Assembly (NCBI GenBank): GCA_029339505.1
Contig: JAQISU010000096.1
Coordinates: 4,821,501-4,885,500, forward strand
Length of the DNA stretch: 64,000 nucleotides
Reading direction: 5' to 3'
DNA from: Unio delphinus
Taxonomy: Eukaryota > Mollusca > Bivalvia > Unionida > Unionidae
Shown: positions 1-10,776 of the stretch, piece by piece
Position numbering within the stretch: position 1 is the stretch's first letter
How the letters are laid out: each line of letters starts with the position of its first letter
Translations under genes and position numbers: made by a program
Notes under the pieces: model-generated
What the model was told of the DNA's origin: nothing
What the model saw: only the letters and a program-made list of their open reading frames with translations
The model's database searches: none

Positions 1-936
1 AACTGGTAGAATGGGCTACTTCCGTCAGATCATATTTGCTAGCTAGGCATTGTGACCGTACTGGTGAAAATAAAGATTAATTCGCCGATTGGATTCTGGA
101 CATGGTCATTTAAGAGTTATGTGTTGGTACGTAACTGTCTTTTGAATGCAGATATGTACTTTTTCAGTCTTCTTGCGATTCTGAAGCGATAAGAGTCGTG
201 AGAAAAAGTCGAATCGAGCGAAGGGTTGTGGTCATTGATAAAGGTAATTCATGTTGTCAGACATTTCGCTGTACTTTATTCATAAAACGTCAGATTCCTG
301 TGATTACATTGTGATAGTTTTATAGTAATTTCGCGCTTTTTCATTTTGTGAATTGTCCGTGTGAGTTTGATTCGTTTACTTATTTATATATTTCATGTGA
401 ATATTTTGTAGGTCTTCATCTTCATGGTCTTCATTTAATCATCATGAAGTCTCCTTAAAGTACAAGAACCAACAGAGACGTAACGTTTTTTTTCTCCAAA
501 ATACCGCTACACCATTTTATTCTTCCCTCCAGTCACTTCTGAAAGAGAGGATCAAGAAGATATAACTGGATCAACCAGACATGACATCTGACGGAATGTT
601 CGGGCGGTCTCCAATTGCTACAGAATGGGGTCTCAATACATCCTCACTATGACTCTCCAAGATCATCTTAAGACTTTACACAATACCTACTTTGAATAAC
701 AAAAACTGCGAATATTTAGTAAAAGTAGTCTGGTCTAGAGATGCAAAGGGAAATAACTCTCCCTTTTGTCAAAGATGTTCGGGTACAGTAACGTGAATAT
801 TTATCAACATTTATCAATAAGTAGCAATACCACAGCACCAGGATGAGGCAAGAAATTTAATGTATGAAATAAATTTTTAAATTAATTGTATCTTAAATTA
901 TTAGTGTATCTCCTTAACAATTGAACTATTCATCCT
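1..936. other. Non-genic left edge
   Basis: No convincing exon or conserved protein was seen on either strand. The only recognisable content is a fragment of a palindromic MITE family near 241-302, listed separately. The rest is AT-rich single-copy-looking sequence. Confidence 0.5.
241..302 (-). repeat. Terminal fragment of a palindromic MITE
   Basis: This stretch matches the right arm of the complete foldback element at 15566-15778, sharing GTCAGACATTTCGC, GTACTTTATT and an end in CCTGTG. Only one arm is present, so the copy is truncated or its other arm has decayed. Family membership is read directly from similarity between the two sites in this window. Confidence 0.6.
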
Positions 937-1420
937 TTAATTTATTTTGTCAATTATTAACATAGAGCATAAACAATTCAGTAATTCATTTGGTTGTCTG
1001 TGTTTAGCATTAATTGGGCCTCTCATTGATAGACCTTCTTTGCTGACCAGGTTTTTTGCAGTTCCTTTAGCCATATTAATTACAGTATATTTTCCATCTT
1101 GTGATGTGATGTACTTTAATTTATGCGTCCTGTAACGTCTTTCTAGGACTAATTCAAGAAAGACAACTGGGCTGTGCTCAACACGTTTTATTTCATTCAG
1201 CTCTAGCACATGTACCATATATGTTTTTCCAAGAGAGCTACAACAGTAACAAGGGGAGCAACTCGCACAACCCCACTGCGGACCAATACATGTACATATT
1301 ACGTTACATCTCCCTTCTTGAATAGATTTTTCTCCCTTAGATTGCTTGCTGGCACAATGTTAGTGTATATTCATATTTAGGTGATATAGTCTTTCAAATA
1401 AACAGGTTTATTGACACTAT

Positions 1421-1473
1421 TTATACTGGCCACCATGTATAGCCTATATTGTGCTGAAAAATGGCGTTAAACC
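1421..1473 (+). repeat. SINE family A, 3' fragment
   Basis: Short copy of the 3' body of the tRNA-derived SINE called family A here. It has the characteristic words TACTGGCCACCATGTATAG and GCTGAAAAATGGCGTTAAAC. The tRNA-like head is missing, so it is 5' truncated. Confidence 0.65.
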
Positions 1474-1737
1474 ATAAAAACCTTGACACTTCTCCCTCTA
1501 GATGTCTGATAGTTGTCTGGAGATTCGCTATTATTATTAACCAGTTGTTGTTCGCTCATCTTTGGTCTAGACTTGGTCTGAGATGTAATCTTTGCACCAC
1601 TTTTGGCATTTTTAATTTCTTGTAGTACATTAATTTCTGTATCTGTTTTGCCTGTTTCAGATGGCATGAGTCTTTCTGGTGTTTGAGATTCTGCTGGTGT
1701 TGGATCTAGATCCTGAATATCAGGGTCTATGAAATTT

Positions 1738-2407
1738 TCATTTGTAGCTTGCAGATGCTTTATTCCTGTGATACACACTACCATCTTTTGTCCGAATCTT
1801 GTAAGAGCGAACGTAAAGTTTCCCCTCTACGTATGCCTTGCGCCATGTACCATGTTTGTCACTGGGTTTAACCCTAACATCTCCAGTGTGTAAAGGTTGT
1901 AACTCTTTTGCACTCCTATTGTAGTATTTTTCTTGTTTCCTTTTGTTTACCAACAACTTAAATCTGGTACTTTCCTGTGACTGTGACCTTGGCATTAGGA
2001 GTCTTTTTGACATTGGCAGTAAAGTTCTTGTACGCCTTTTGAACATGCATTGTGCTGGTGACAAATGCAATCCTTCCGTTGGTGTATTCCGGAAATCCAG
2101 TAGTGCGAGGTAGGGATCTAATTTAGACTGTACTGCTTTCCTCATTAATCTCATCACTTTTTTCAGTGTTCTCTACTCTTCCATTTGATTGAGGGTATCC
2201 TGGTGAGCTAGTTTTGTGTTTGAACTCGTAAGTACATGCAAATTCTGAAAAATCTTTTCCTGTGAAATGCCCTTGAGGAAGTTTCCGAAAATCTGTCTTG
2301 TGCGTTTCGAATTTGCACATAAAGTTGCGGTCATGTATATGGTAAATGTGTTCTTCTTTTGTTAACTGATAATTCCCGCCATCTTGAACAGCGCTTCTAT
2401 AATCCAT
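1738..2407 (-). pseudogene. Ty3/gypsy-type integrase fragment
   Basis: Two overlapping minus-strand frames (2407 to about 2157, then 2157 to 1738) read as the C-terminal half of a retrotransposon integrase. The first holds the motif TSSPGYPQSNGRVE, which in this family surrounds the catalytic Glu. The second continues with a typical stretch containing LLDFRNTPTEGL and SPAQCMF. The frame changes near 2157, inside a T-rich run, so the copy is broken. A further open frame at 1467-1784 may be the degraded pol C-terminus. No LTR pair or reverse transcriptase was found next to it, so this is an isolated remnant. I am confident of the integrase identity, less of the exact clade. Confidence 0.75.
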
Positions 2408-2486
2408 GAAATGGAACTATGTCACGATGAAAAGTTTATGTATTTGGTCTTGCGCATGTTTCAATTTTATTTTGCATTCAACAGTT

Positions 2487-3345
2487 TTAGAATGTTGTTG
2501 ATAGACTCTGCATTGTCATTATTCCAATTCGTGCATTGAGTATTTCTGCAGCTAGATTTGAAAACATATTTCTGTAGTCTTGGTTTAAAGTTGTTGGCAA
2601 GGTATGGTGCAAATTTCTGATGCTGTTCGTTGATTCTTTCCAGATGTTCTGATTGGCATTCAAAATTGATTCTGAGTTTTGTATACTAATATAGTCGCGC
2701 AAGTTTCCAAGGTGAAATGTTCTGTCTATATCTACTGGTTGTTGTTTACCATACATCAAGAAGTGTTGCAGGTCAGTAATTTGGTCTTGTGTATAGCAAA
2801 TTATTGGTAGTACCTGCATTTTGTTGTGTATTGTTTGCACAAATGGATGTTCATGTATCATTCCAAGGACTTGTATAGCCGGCAATGTTGGCTTGGATAC
2901 CTTGTTTATTTGCAGACTTCCTCTTTTCATTGTCCTTGACATTGCCTATTACTCGCGTCATGAGCACCAGTCAATCTTTCAATTCATGATTGAAATCTCT
3001 ATCTGTTCCTTCACTGTTAACTTTATGTGGACACAAGTCCTCTGACAAGTTCTTACAAAATGGTTTTTCTCCTCTCATATTGCCATATGATGCTGCAAGT
3101 AGTTTATGATTGCCTTATCATTGATAAAGAGCAAGGCTAATGATGCTGGACTCGTTCTTTTTGTCAAAACGAGACGAGCTTTTCTTAAAATCAGGGTGAC
3201 ATTTAAGTCTAGCATAATGTCTGCTCGGTAACTGGCGTGCTTTATCATGTGGCTTGAAGTGTTCAGTGTTTTGAACCAGATCTTCGAACCATGGCTGATT
3301 CGGCCCAGATTTATACTTGTTTAAAATATCATTTCCCAGGTCCAT
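2487..3345 (-). pseudogene. Possible transposase-like fragment, unassigned
   Basis: Two minus-strand frames (3345-3118 and 2942-2487) follow each other. The second contains PIICYTQDQITDLQHF followed by DIDRTFHLGNLR, a layout that recalls the start of the DDE core in Mutator-like transposases of invertebrates (a D-x-T-F-x-LG step after a hydrophobic segment). The first is basic and hydrophilic and not recognised. Stops and a gap separate the two. It sits just upstream, in the same orientation, of the gypsy integrase fragment, so both could be parts of one composite remnant. The assignment is tentative. Confidence 0.3.
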
Positions 3346-3739
3346 TCAGCATGCCAGATAAACATTTTAAGAAACAAAACCCCAATTTGGGTTGCTATTG
3401 AATGACTGTAAGGTATTAAAATATGTACATATATCAAGAGCAAAATTTATATAATTTAAAAGTATAATTTATTTTCCTAAATTACAGATGTAAAAAATAT
3501 TAAAAGAACTTGTAGTATGGTGAATGAATTCCTATCATCCTAAATGTTAAATCAATTCCAATATAATTTTTTTATAAATATAACGCGAAGTGCGATTTGC
3601 TGGAGTAATCAATACTCAATAAATATGCATTACTGTTAAATAGTATTGATAATGACCTAATTTATGACAAAGTTAACTTTATATTTACTTTAATGGAATA
3701 CTGAAATGTTAGTTTGGTAAAAAAAATGTAAATGTGATA

Positions 3740-4736
3740 CTCAGCCACTCTAAAGTGTCATAGGTCTTCACCCAGTATCTCACCAATTATACGCTGATGA
3801 CACCCAAATATACAAGTCTAGCCACCCAACTGAAGTTGATACTTGCATACAAGGAGTAGAGAGGTGCATTTCTGATTTGAAATCATGGATGATATTTAAC
3901 AAGCTACAGATGAATGATAATAAATCTGAGGCCATAAGGATCACAATACCAAGACTTCACATCATTTATCTCAAACAATAAATATCAGCAACAACAACAT
4001 TAAATTCAGTCGGTAGGAAACCTAGGTGTTACTCTAGACAGTACTCTCACATTGCACCAACATGTCATAAACATATCCAAGGCTGCATATCTTGAGCTGA
4101 GGTGCATTAGCTCCATTCGCAAATATCTTTACATTGATGCCACTAAAACGCTTGTTTATTAGTACTTTCACGACTGGACTATTGCAACTCGATTCTGCCT
4201 GGTTCATCTAAATATTTACTCCAGAAACTTCAAAACACAGCTGCTTGGATCATCTTTAGAGTACCACAATCAGAGCACACCTCCCTGCTGCTCAGAACCT
4301 TATACTGGCTTACCATTCAATCCAAAATCAAACACAAAATTTGTTCTCTGTGCTATGTTTCACTGGTGGACACTTCACTGGCGGACGCCAGTCCAACATA
4401 CCTATCTGGTCTCGGCCATCAGTACACACCAGCAAGATACTTGTGCTCCTCTTCTGACAATCGTATAATCATTATTCCCACTATGAAAGCAGTCGTATGG
4501 ACAATGTTCTTTTGTATACCAGGGCATAGCAATGTGGAACAAATTTCCTACTGCAAAGACATAGTGATCCCTTTCTTAACTCGCATTTTTTCGACTGCAA
4601 GAACAATCTCTAAAAGACCAAATGTTTCCTACCTTAAATTTTTTTTAGCATTTTTTGTTTTCTAATTTCATGGTGTTTTTTTTTTTTTTTTTTGTAGTTA
4701 TATCATTACATGTGTTGTAAAGCACTATACAAAGGC

Positions 4737-4777
<41 letters not shown>
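3740..4777 (+). pseudogene. Non-LTR (LINE) retrotransposon 3' part
   Basis: Degenerate plus-strand reverse transcriptase. The catalytic YADD motif is encoded at 3790-3801 followed by TQIYK, and downstream fragments read as the C-terminal RT region (for example LLLRTLYWLTIQSKIKH in a shifted frame near 4280-4340). The longest surviving open stretch is 4366-4665. The element ends with a short 3' UTR (TGTAAAGCACTATACAAAGG) and an (ATT)n tail, as usual for LINEs that end in a simple repeat. Several frameshifts and stops make it non-functional. The clade cannot be fixed by eye; jockey, CR1 or L2-like are all possible. Confidence 0.65.
4738..4777 (+). repeat. (ATT)n microsatellite
   Basis: About twelve perfect ATT units at the 3' end of the LINE remnant, most simply read as its retrotransposition tail. 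Confidence 0.9.
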
Positions 4778-5559
4778 CTCTTATTGTTTTCTGATTTCAG
4801 CTAGAAACTTACTATTTGATGCAAATTTAAACTATGAAAATCTACATTTTATATTTTCATACTATGCTTGCGAAAACATTAATAGCTTCTAAAATAAACC
4901 AGGTATGTGTATTTTATTGTTTTTCTTTCTTTTAATCAGTCTGTAATTTGAGATGAATCCTCCACATTCAGCAATTATCCAATCAGCCTATTACCTAAAA
5001 TTGGGGAGAGGAGTCCAAATTTGAGTTGTGCTTCAAAAACAAATGATACTAACAGTGACATACTAATACAGAAAAATGTCCTTTATAATTGGACTCGAAC
5101 TATATGTACATGCTAGGATCTCTGCATTATATACGTAATACATCTTTAGTAACAGAAACAAAGACATTTTCCATCCATGTAGCCCGACACCTTTTAAAAA
5201 CTCTTTTAGATAATTTTTGACCAGCGTTCTTGAAATCCCTATCATGCGATATTTAAAGACATATTTGCCGAAATGAAGTCTAGGCTAATTAAATTCTAAG
5301 AGGAATTTGTTTAATGTTCTGCAGCATATCTGGATATTTGCTTTGTGGCAACTAAAATCTTTAAAAGCATGTCCTCAATTCGCTATTGAGATGAGTCATT
5401 TATATATTGACAGGAAGAATGTAATATGTAGAACACCCGTAATTTCAGTAAATATGTCATAGGAATAAAGTTTTATTTCACATACGTTATAAGAGTACAA
5501 CTTGATGGAGCGTTGAGAGAGACAGAGTGGGAGAAATCGATTGGCTTCCTTCCCATAAT
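4778..5559. other. AT-rich spacer
   Basis: No gene, tandem repeat or recognisable mobile element was seen on either strand. Confidence 0.4.
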
Positions 5560-6180
5560 TTGTTACAGTGGACTTTGTCCCTCTGTGGAGTTTTTAATGC
5601 ACCACCACCCAGTTTCTCCTTTTGGCATAAGGACACTCTTGACTGTTAATGTTTGATCACAATCTCAATGAGTGGTTTAAGAAGTGTTCTCTTTCACACC
5701 TTGGAATCTCACTCCTTTCTTAACTGTGATGCAAAGGTTTAATGTGTGGGGCTTACCTAAACCCTTAGGGAGATGTCCTTCATGGACATTATTCAAGGCA
5801 AGAATTTTTCACATCAAAATCTAGAAATGCATGCTGCTCTAACAATTCAGGGTTTTGTTGGCTGCACAAAACACTGGTGCATCATTGTTGCTACAGACAA
5901 CACAAAATTCTTAGCATTCCTTAGAAAACAAAGTGGCACGGCCAACTTCATAGTCTGCAACATCCATTGAACATCTTCAGTTGAGACCACTCAGTCTGCC
6001 ATATTCTGCAAAGAGTAATATTGTCAGACAGCCTCTCCAGATAGGCAAGTAGTCCACACAAAATGTTCTCTTCACCAGTTGGTAGGAGAGACTTCTTCCA
6101 GTGCCAGACCAGAAGGCAAGGACAATGGATGTTTTCAGTATGAAATAGGAATAACATGCACTTTACATCTATTATCATAA
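5560..6180 (+). pseudogene. DIRS-like retrotransposon RNase H remnant
   Basis: The plus-strand frame from 5773 reads EMHAALTIQGF, then IVATDNTKFLAFLRKQSGT, which resembles the RNase H region of DIRS-type (tyrosine-recombinase) retrotransposons. Roughly 50 codons further on, in another frame, ILSDSLSR matches the usual V-L-A-D-S-L-S-R step of the same region. Stops and frame changes break it throughout. No recombinase domain or split repeats were found, so only the pol core is supported. Confidence 0.55.
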
Positions 6181-8040
6181 TCCCACTGGCTTTTAAAACA
6201 TGGTGATGTCACTACCTCAGTGTCAAGGTAAGGGGAAAATGTCATTATGCTACTCTATCCTATCTAGAGTATATCTTCCAAACCTCTTGAAATAACTTTG
6301 CTTAGGTATTTTGCATGATCATACATTTTGTATCATGCCATAGCCATGCCCTCGCCTCAAAGTCAAGCTATCAGGAAGGGAAAATGCATTTTTGCCTCTT
6401 ATAAACTTGTCTGGAATATTACTTTTTAACCAATTATGATATTTTAAAGACACTGTACCCAGTTATATATATCATATATAGATGTGTCATGCAACACAAC
6501 AATGACCCTTACCATAAAGTCAAGGTCATAGAAGAGATAGTGTAACTTTAACTTTTATCCTTTTCAAAGGTTTTTCTTTCGAAGCACTGTTTTAAGCAAA
6601 TTTTAACCAGATGTATATCATCTTATCACTATCCAAAGCCACACCACCTGCCTCAAGGTCAGGTAATGGCAGAATTAAAGAAAATATAAATCAATCACCT
6701 CTATATCTAGAAGGGGCATAAGTTCTGAACCAATAAAAAATGTTAAATGTCCTAACTTTGTGCCCATCCTTTGTTTGTGTGCCATGTTTCGACCTTGCAT
6801 GCTTGTTTTGAGATCATGATGTCATTAAAGGAGTCAATAACTTTCATTAACAGTGACAGTAAGTACTGATTAAGAAATATTTGATGAAAAGATAATGTTC
6901 AATTTAACTAATGCTATATTTGCCTCAAGCTGGAGTGAATGTTAGCTGTTCAAGACAGGACTGCATTTCACATATTGGTTTATGGGACCTTTTTATTAGT
7001 TGAAATCCCCAAAAAGATAATTTTGTGATGGCAGAGACAATGCAAAAGTTTCGTTACTATAACACGCACTTCTTATACCATGTTAGGAAAAATACAGAAT
7101 GAAAATGATGACTTCAAATATTTAAATATAAAGAGGACAGTCTTTTTTTTATTATGGTATTTTTTATCAAATGTTTGAAATAAAAAATTCTTTTACAAAT
7201 GCATCTTACTTTTTTGCATGCTTGTTTATCATCTTTTTTTAGTTGCAGTTCACATGTCTGTAAAATAAATGAAATATTACAGATGCAAATAATAATAATA
7301 CAGGAGACCTTAAACAATGAGATTATAAATATCGGCCTAATTGTTGCATTACAATCGTATGTCACATAGCATTTATTTCAGGGACACGAAACATAGACGT
7401 AATTCTGGAAATTGACAAATCTTGTGACATTAATAAAAACATTAACTGGCAAAGAATTTGGCAAGAGTATGAACATTTATTTTTCAACAATAAATAAATT
7501 AAGCAGATCTTTCTATGGCAGATTTAAAAGTTTCTTCCAATATTAAAATATAAGCATTACAATTCACGTTAAGGACACGAAGGATGGCAGGTAGAGGACA
7601 TTTTAATGAAACTTGAGCCTTTTGTGAGCAACTCCAATATTCAGTCATACCCATGTGTAAAGTGCCAAATTTTTCGTCCGTAAAATCCATTAATTAATTC
7701 TTGGTCTAGCCAACAATTAACTGTTATCTTGTGGTAGAGATTGCATGGAGAAATGTTTTTCTAACTCGGGTCACACTGTTAGCATGTTTATAGTAAAAAC
7801 GAACTAGTTGTATGACAGGCTAGAAAGGCGAAATTCACACAGAAAACTGTCAAAAGTGATTTGAGAGAACGACAGGGTGTTAGTACAACCCCAGGTGGCA
7901 TTTTTGGCACATTGATAGGCAGTTTTCCAAATGTCTGTAGGAATAGCATTTATTCCGATTGGTCAAATGTGGAATGAGGGGTGGGTCGATCCCTGAATCT
8001 TGGAGGGAATATACTCTACGATTAAAGGAATTTTCGTCAG
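6181..8040. other. Spacer with degenerate repeat
   Basis: Between about 6220 and 6860 there is a degenerate repeat, period roughly 130-160 bp, marked by recurring GTCAAGGTMA-type words (near 6219, 6360, 6521 and 6652). The rest shows no supported gene. A minus-strand frame at 7499-7690 is open but unrecognised. Confidence 0.4.
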
Positions 8041-8190
8041 TCTTGGAAGTACCTCTGCAAGAGGGACAGTATTATTAATTCCGACATAGTAGAGACTCCA
8101 GGCGGTACTTTAGGGAAAGACATCCGTAAAATCATGGTTCCAGGGAAAATTGATAATCCAGGAACGATTGTAAGATGCAAAAAACACAAG
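8041..8190 (+). other. Unrecognised exon-like ORF
   Basis: A 150-bp stretch with a plausible acceptor (TTTTCGTCAG ending at 8040) and donor (AAG|GTATTT at 8190/8191) is open through all 50 codons. Its translation is hydrophilic and glycine/proline spaced, with TPGGTLGKDIRKIMVPGKID in the middle and RCKKHK at the end. The local base composition is less AT-rich than its surroundings. I do not recognise a family and found no neighbouring exon, so it may be one exon of an unlocated gene, a mobile-element fragment or chance. Confidence 0.25.
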
Positions 8191-10632
8191 GTATTTAACT
8201 CAAATTCACATTTATCATGATGTAATTTATATGTTTCGTCGTTACAGATACATGATGTATTGATACTTTGTATGAATAGTTCGGTATTACATTGATTTAA
8301 TAACATACTTTGATATCATATTTCTTCGTTACAGATGTATGATGTGTTGATATTTCGTATGAATAGTTAGGTTATTACATTGATTTAGTAATTTACTTTT
8401 GAATTCTGAATTAGAATTTTCACCTTATATATGTAGGTAGGTTAATGGGTGTTGTAGAAAAACCCGCTGTGTACATTTATGTTTGGAAAGTGCTACATTA
8501 ATTTTGGATTTATCATATTAGAGAATATTGATTGTGTGCTATGATTTATTGCCTCACTTTACGTAATGATTTACGGGAATATATGTGACTTCCCCAAATT
8601 CTGATGTCAATAATTAGCGGTATAGCTGTATTGATCTGAAGACTTGTGTAGTATTTGCTAGCCGTATAAAGGTTATCACTGATAGTAAGATCTGATTGTT
8701 CGAATCAGAAAGACGGACGGACAATCTCAACTCTTAAAGCATAACGAGATACTTAGGGTGTTTTACCCTTTTCTTTTCAAAGGAAAATAGCTTGTTTGGA
8801 GAGAGAGAAATAGCGAGGAGGTCGAGATCCAAAGGAGGAAAAAGAATTTAGAAGTCAGAGTTGTGAGAATCCAACGTTCTTCCAGGAATCCAACGTTCTT
8901 CCAGAGGGCTAGTTAAAGCCGAGACGCAAGCAGCAAAAAAAAAAAAAAACAGTCGTCGAGCAGGTCATGAGAATTTACCAAGTGGTCAAATGTTAATGAA
9001 CACTCGATTTCGTGATGAAATTTGCTATCAGTCATTAAAGGCTAAATCTGTCTAATTTATTAGTGTTTGAAATTTAATTAATGTATCAATTATTTTAAAC
9101 TTCAGTTTTAGAGTGCTTCTAAGATTCAGAAGGAAAGAAAATTTTAATTTACTGTGTCTTTTCTTCTCTTGATCCTTTTGATTAAATTCTTTATCTTTAC
9201 GGGGACTCATGTGTTCTTTTTGTTCAAGATATTGTCTCAGATTGCCATATCGATTCTATAACCGGGCAAATCACACTGTGGAGGTCATTCCTTAGATAAC
9301 GAGTATTAGCGAGAGACAGTTTCGGGTGTTGTTTTTCCTAGTTGCACAATACCTCTGACCAGTGGGCTTGTGCAATATTGTACCAATAACGCTTGATACC
9401 GAACGACCCCGTTACACCATGTAACAAGAATAATACAAGACAGTGACCTTTTCTTTCCAGGCTGTAACTTTTTAACGCTAATCTATGTTACTTTATCTAG
9501 GTCCACACCTTGTCATACATTAGTAGTGTCCAAAGCTCCAAGGTCAAATGCAATTATATTTTAAAAAAATGCGTAATATGAAATATTATTGTGCAAGTCC
9601 AAAACTACTGTAGATGGGCTAAATGAGAGGCACACACAAATGTGAAGATAAGAAAGTAACTGGTAAGGCCCACAGCTTTCTCTAAAATGAATGACAAGAG
9701 AGAAAACACATGAAATAAATGTATTAGACATATCTTTGACTTTTAAAGCTAAATTGCATCTGGATATGTTGAATCTTTAATCTATCTGAAAATGTATTTA
9801 CAACCTGCAGCTTATTCATTCCTAAAGTAAATTTTATCTTTAACTTTTTCACTTTGACCTTTTGACTTCAAATCAAAAGTTTGGTGCAGCAAATTTTTTA
9901 TTTTTCAGCTAGTGACCTTGACTTTTGACCTTAAATAAATAGGCATGTGCAAACCAGCAACAACTTTAGTCCATGTAAAGAAATAAATTGATTGGCCTAG
10001 AACGAGTTTTCTTTCATTCAGTGACATTGACCTTTTGAAACCAACACTGTTTAGCTTCTTTTTTACCCAACTGCAAGCTATTCAAAACGTTTGGTTCTGG
10101 TCAGAATAACAAATGTTTTGCAGAAACCATTTTTCAGTTACAGCAATCTTTGAAATTTGGATGCCAAAGTCGACTGGCTTCTTAATTACCCCAAATGCAA
10201 GGCTTGCAAGCTATTCATGAAATTTAGTATGGGCAGAGTGATTAAACTTAAGCTGTTGTGTAGAAATGAACATGGATTTAAGGATTTAAAGATGCATGAT
10301 GACTACCAATGGAGGGCATATTAAAAAAAAATGAGATAAAGAAATTAAATTTGAGAGACTGATTGAGAGATTAGTAAATGATCTAAAATGATTCTCATCC
10401 AGTTGTAACAATTTCGACAACTGTTACAATTGCTTTGTATGCACAGCAGGCAGACATTTTTGATCTGCCATGGGAGACTGTACATGACCTATAAGAACAA
10501 ATCAAGTTGGAATGACACAACCTCAAAAATTGGTACTCATAAAAACAGATACCCACGAATTAACATGAATTCACTGTATATTTTCATGATTTTCTTACAG
10601 ATAAACAGAAACCTCTTCAAATCTTTTAACAT
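8191..10632. other. Spacer with small duplications
   Basis: No conserved exon was found. The stretch holds the tandem duplication at 8232-8400, a doubled AATCCAACGTTCTTCCAG near 8870-8902, a poly-A run at 8935-8950, and degenerate TGACCTTTTGAC-type words between 9440 and 10060 that resemble those in CTNS introns. The part after 10390 is probably the MRPL55 3' UTR and flank. Confidence 0.4.
8232..8400 (+). repeat. Diverged tandem duplication, about 89 bp
   Basis: Two adjacent copies begin TTTCGTCGTTACAGATACATG (8233) and TTTCTTCGTTACAGATGTATG (8321) and stay alignable to ATTACATTGATTTA. Confidence 0.7.
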
Positions 10633-10776
10633 TTAACTCTTCCAAAATTGTCTATATTTATTTGCGTCAAATTGTATATCATCCTCCTCTTCCAACACTG
10701 CAATCCTCTTTGGAGTCTTTCGTTTTTGTCTGGCTGCCAATTGTTCACTGGTTAGTTTTGACAAATCCAATGGAAG
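10633..10776 (-). CDS. MRPL55 exon 3 (C-terminus)
   Basis: The acceptor is TATTCCAG before CTTCCATTGG. It encodes LPLDLSKLTSEQLAARQKRK onward to the stop TAA at 10633-10635. The LPLDL start follows the EPRR box exactly where human has MPIDLD. Phase 0, 47 residues plus stop. Confidence 0.92.
   Translation of the reverse strand, partial: LPLDLSKLTSEQLAARQKRKTPKRIAVLEEEDDIQFDANKYRQFWKS

Noticed and set aside
947..1218. Open frames on both strands at 937-1218
   Set aside because: The minus frame is hydrophilic and might be a retroelement scrap, but no motif supports it and there is no splice context.
7690..9420. Possible solo LTR ending CGTTACACCATGTAAC
   Set aside because: TGTTA...TAACA-like edges are suggestive, but no target duplication, second copy or internal signals could be shown.
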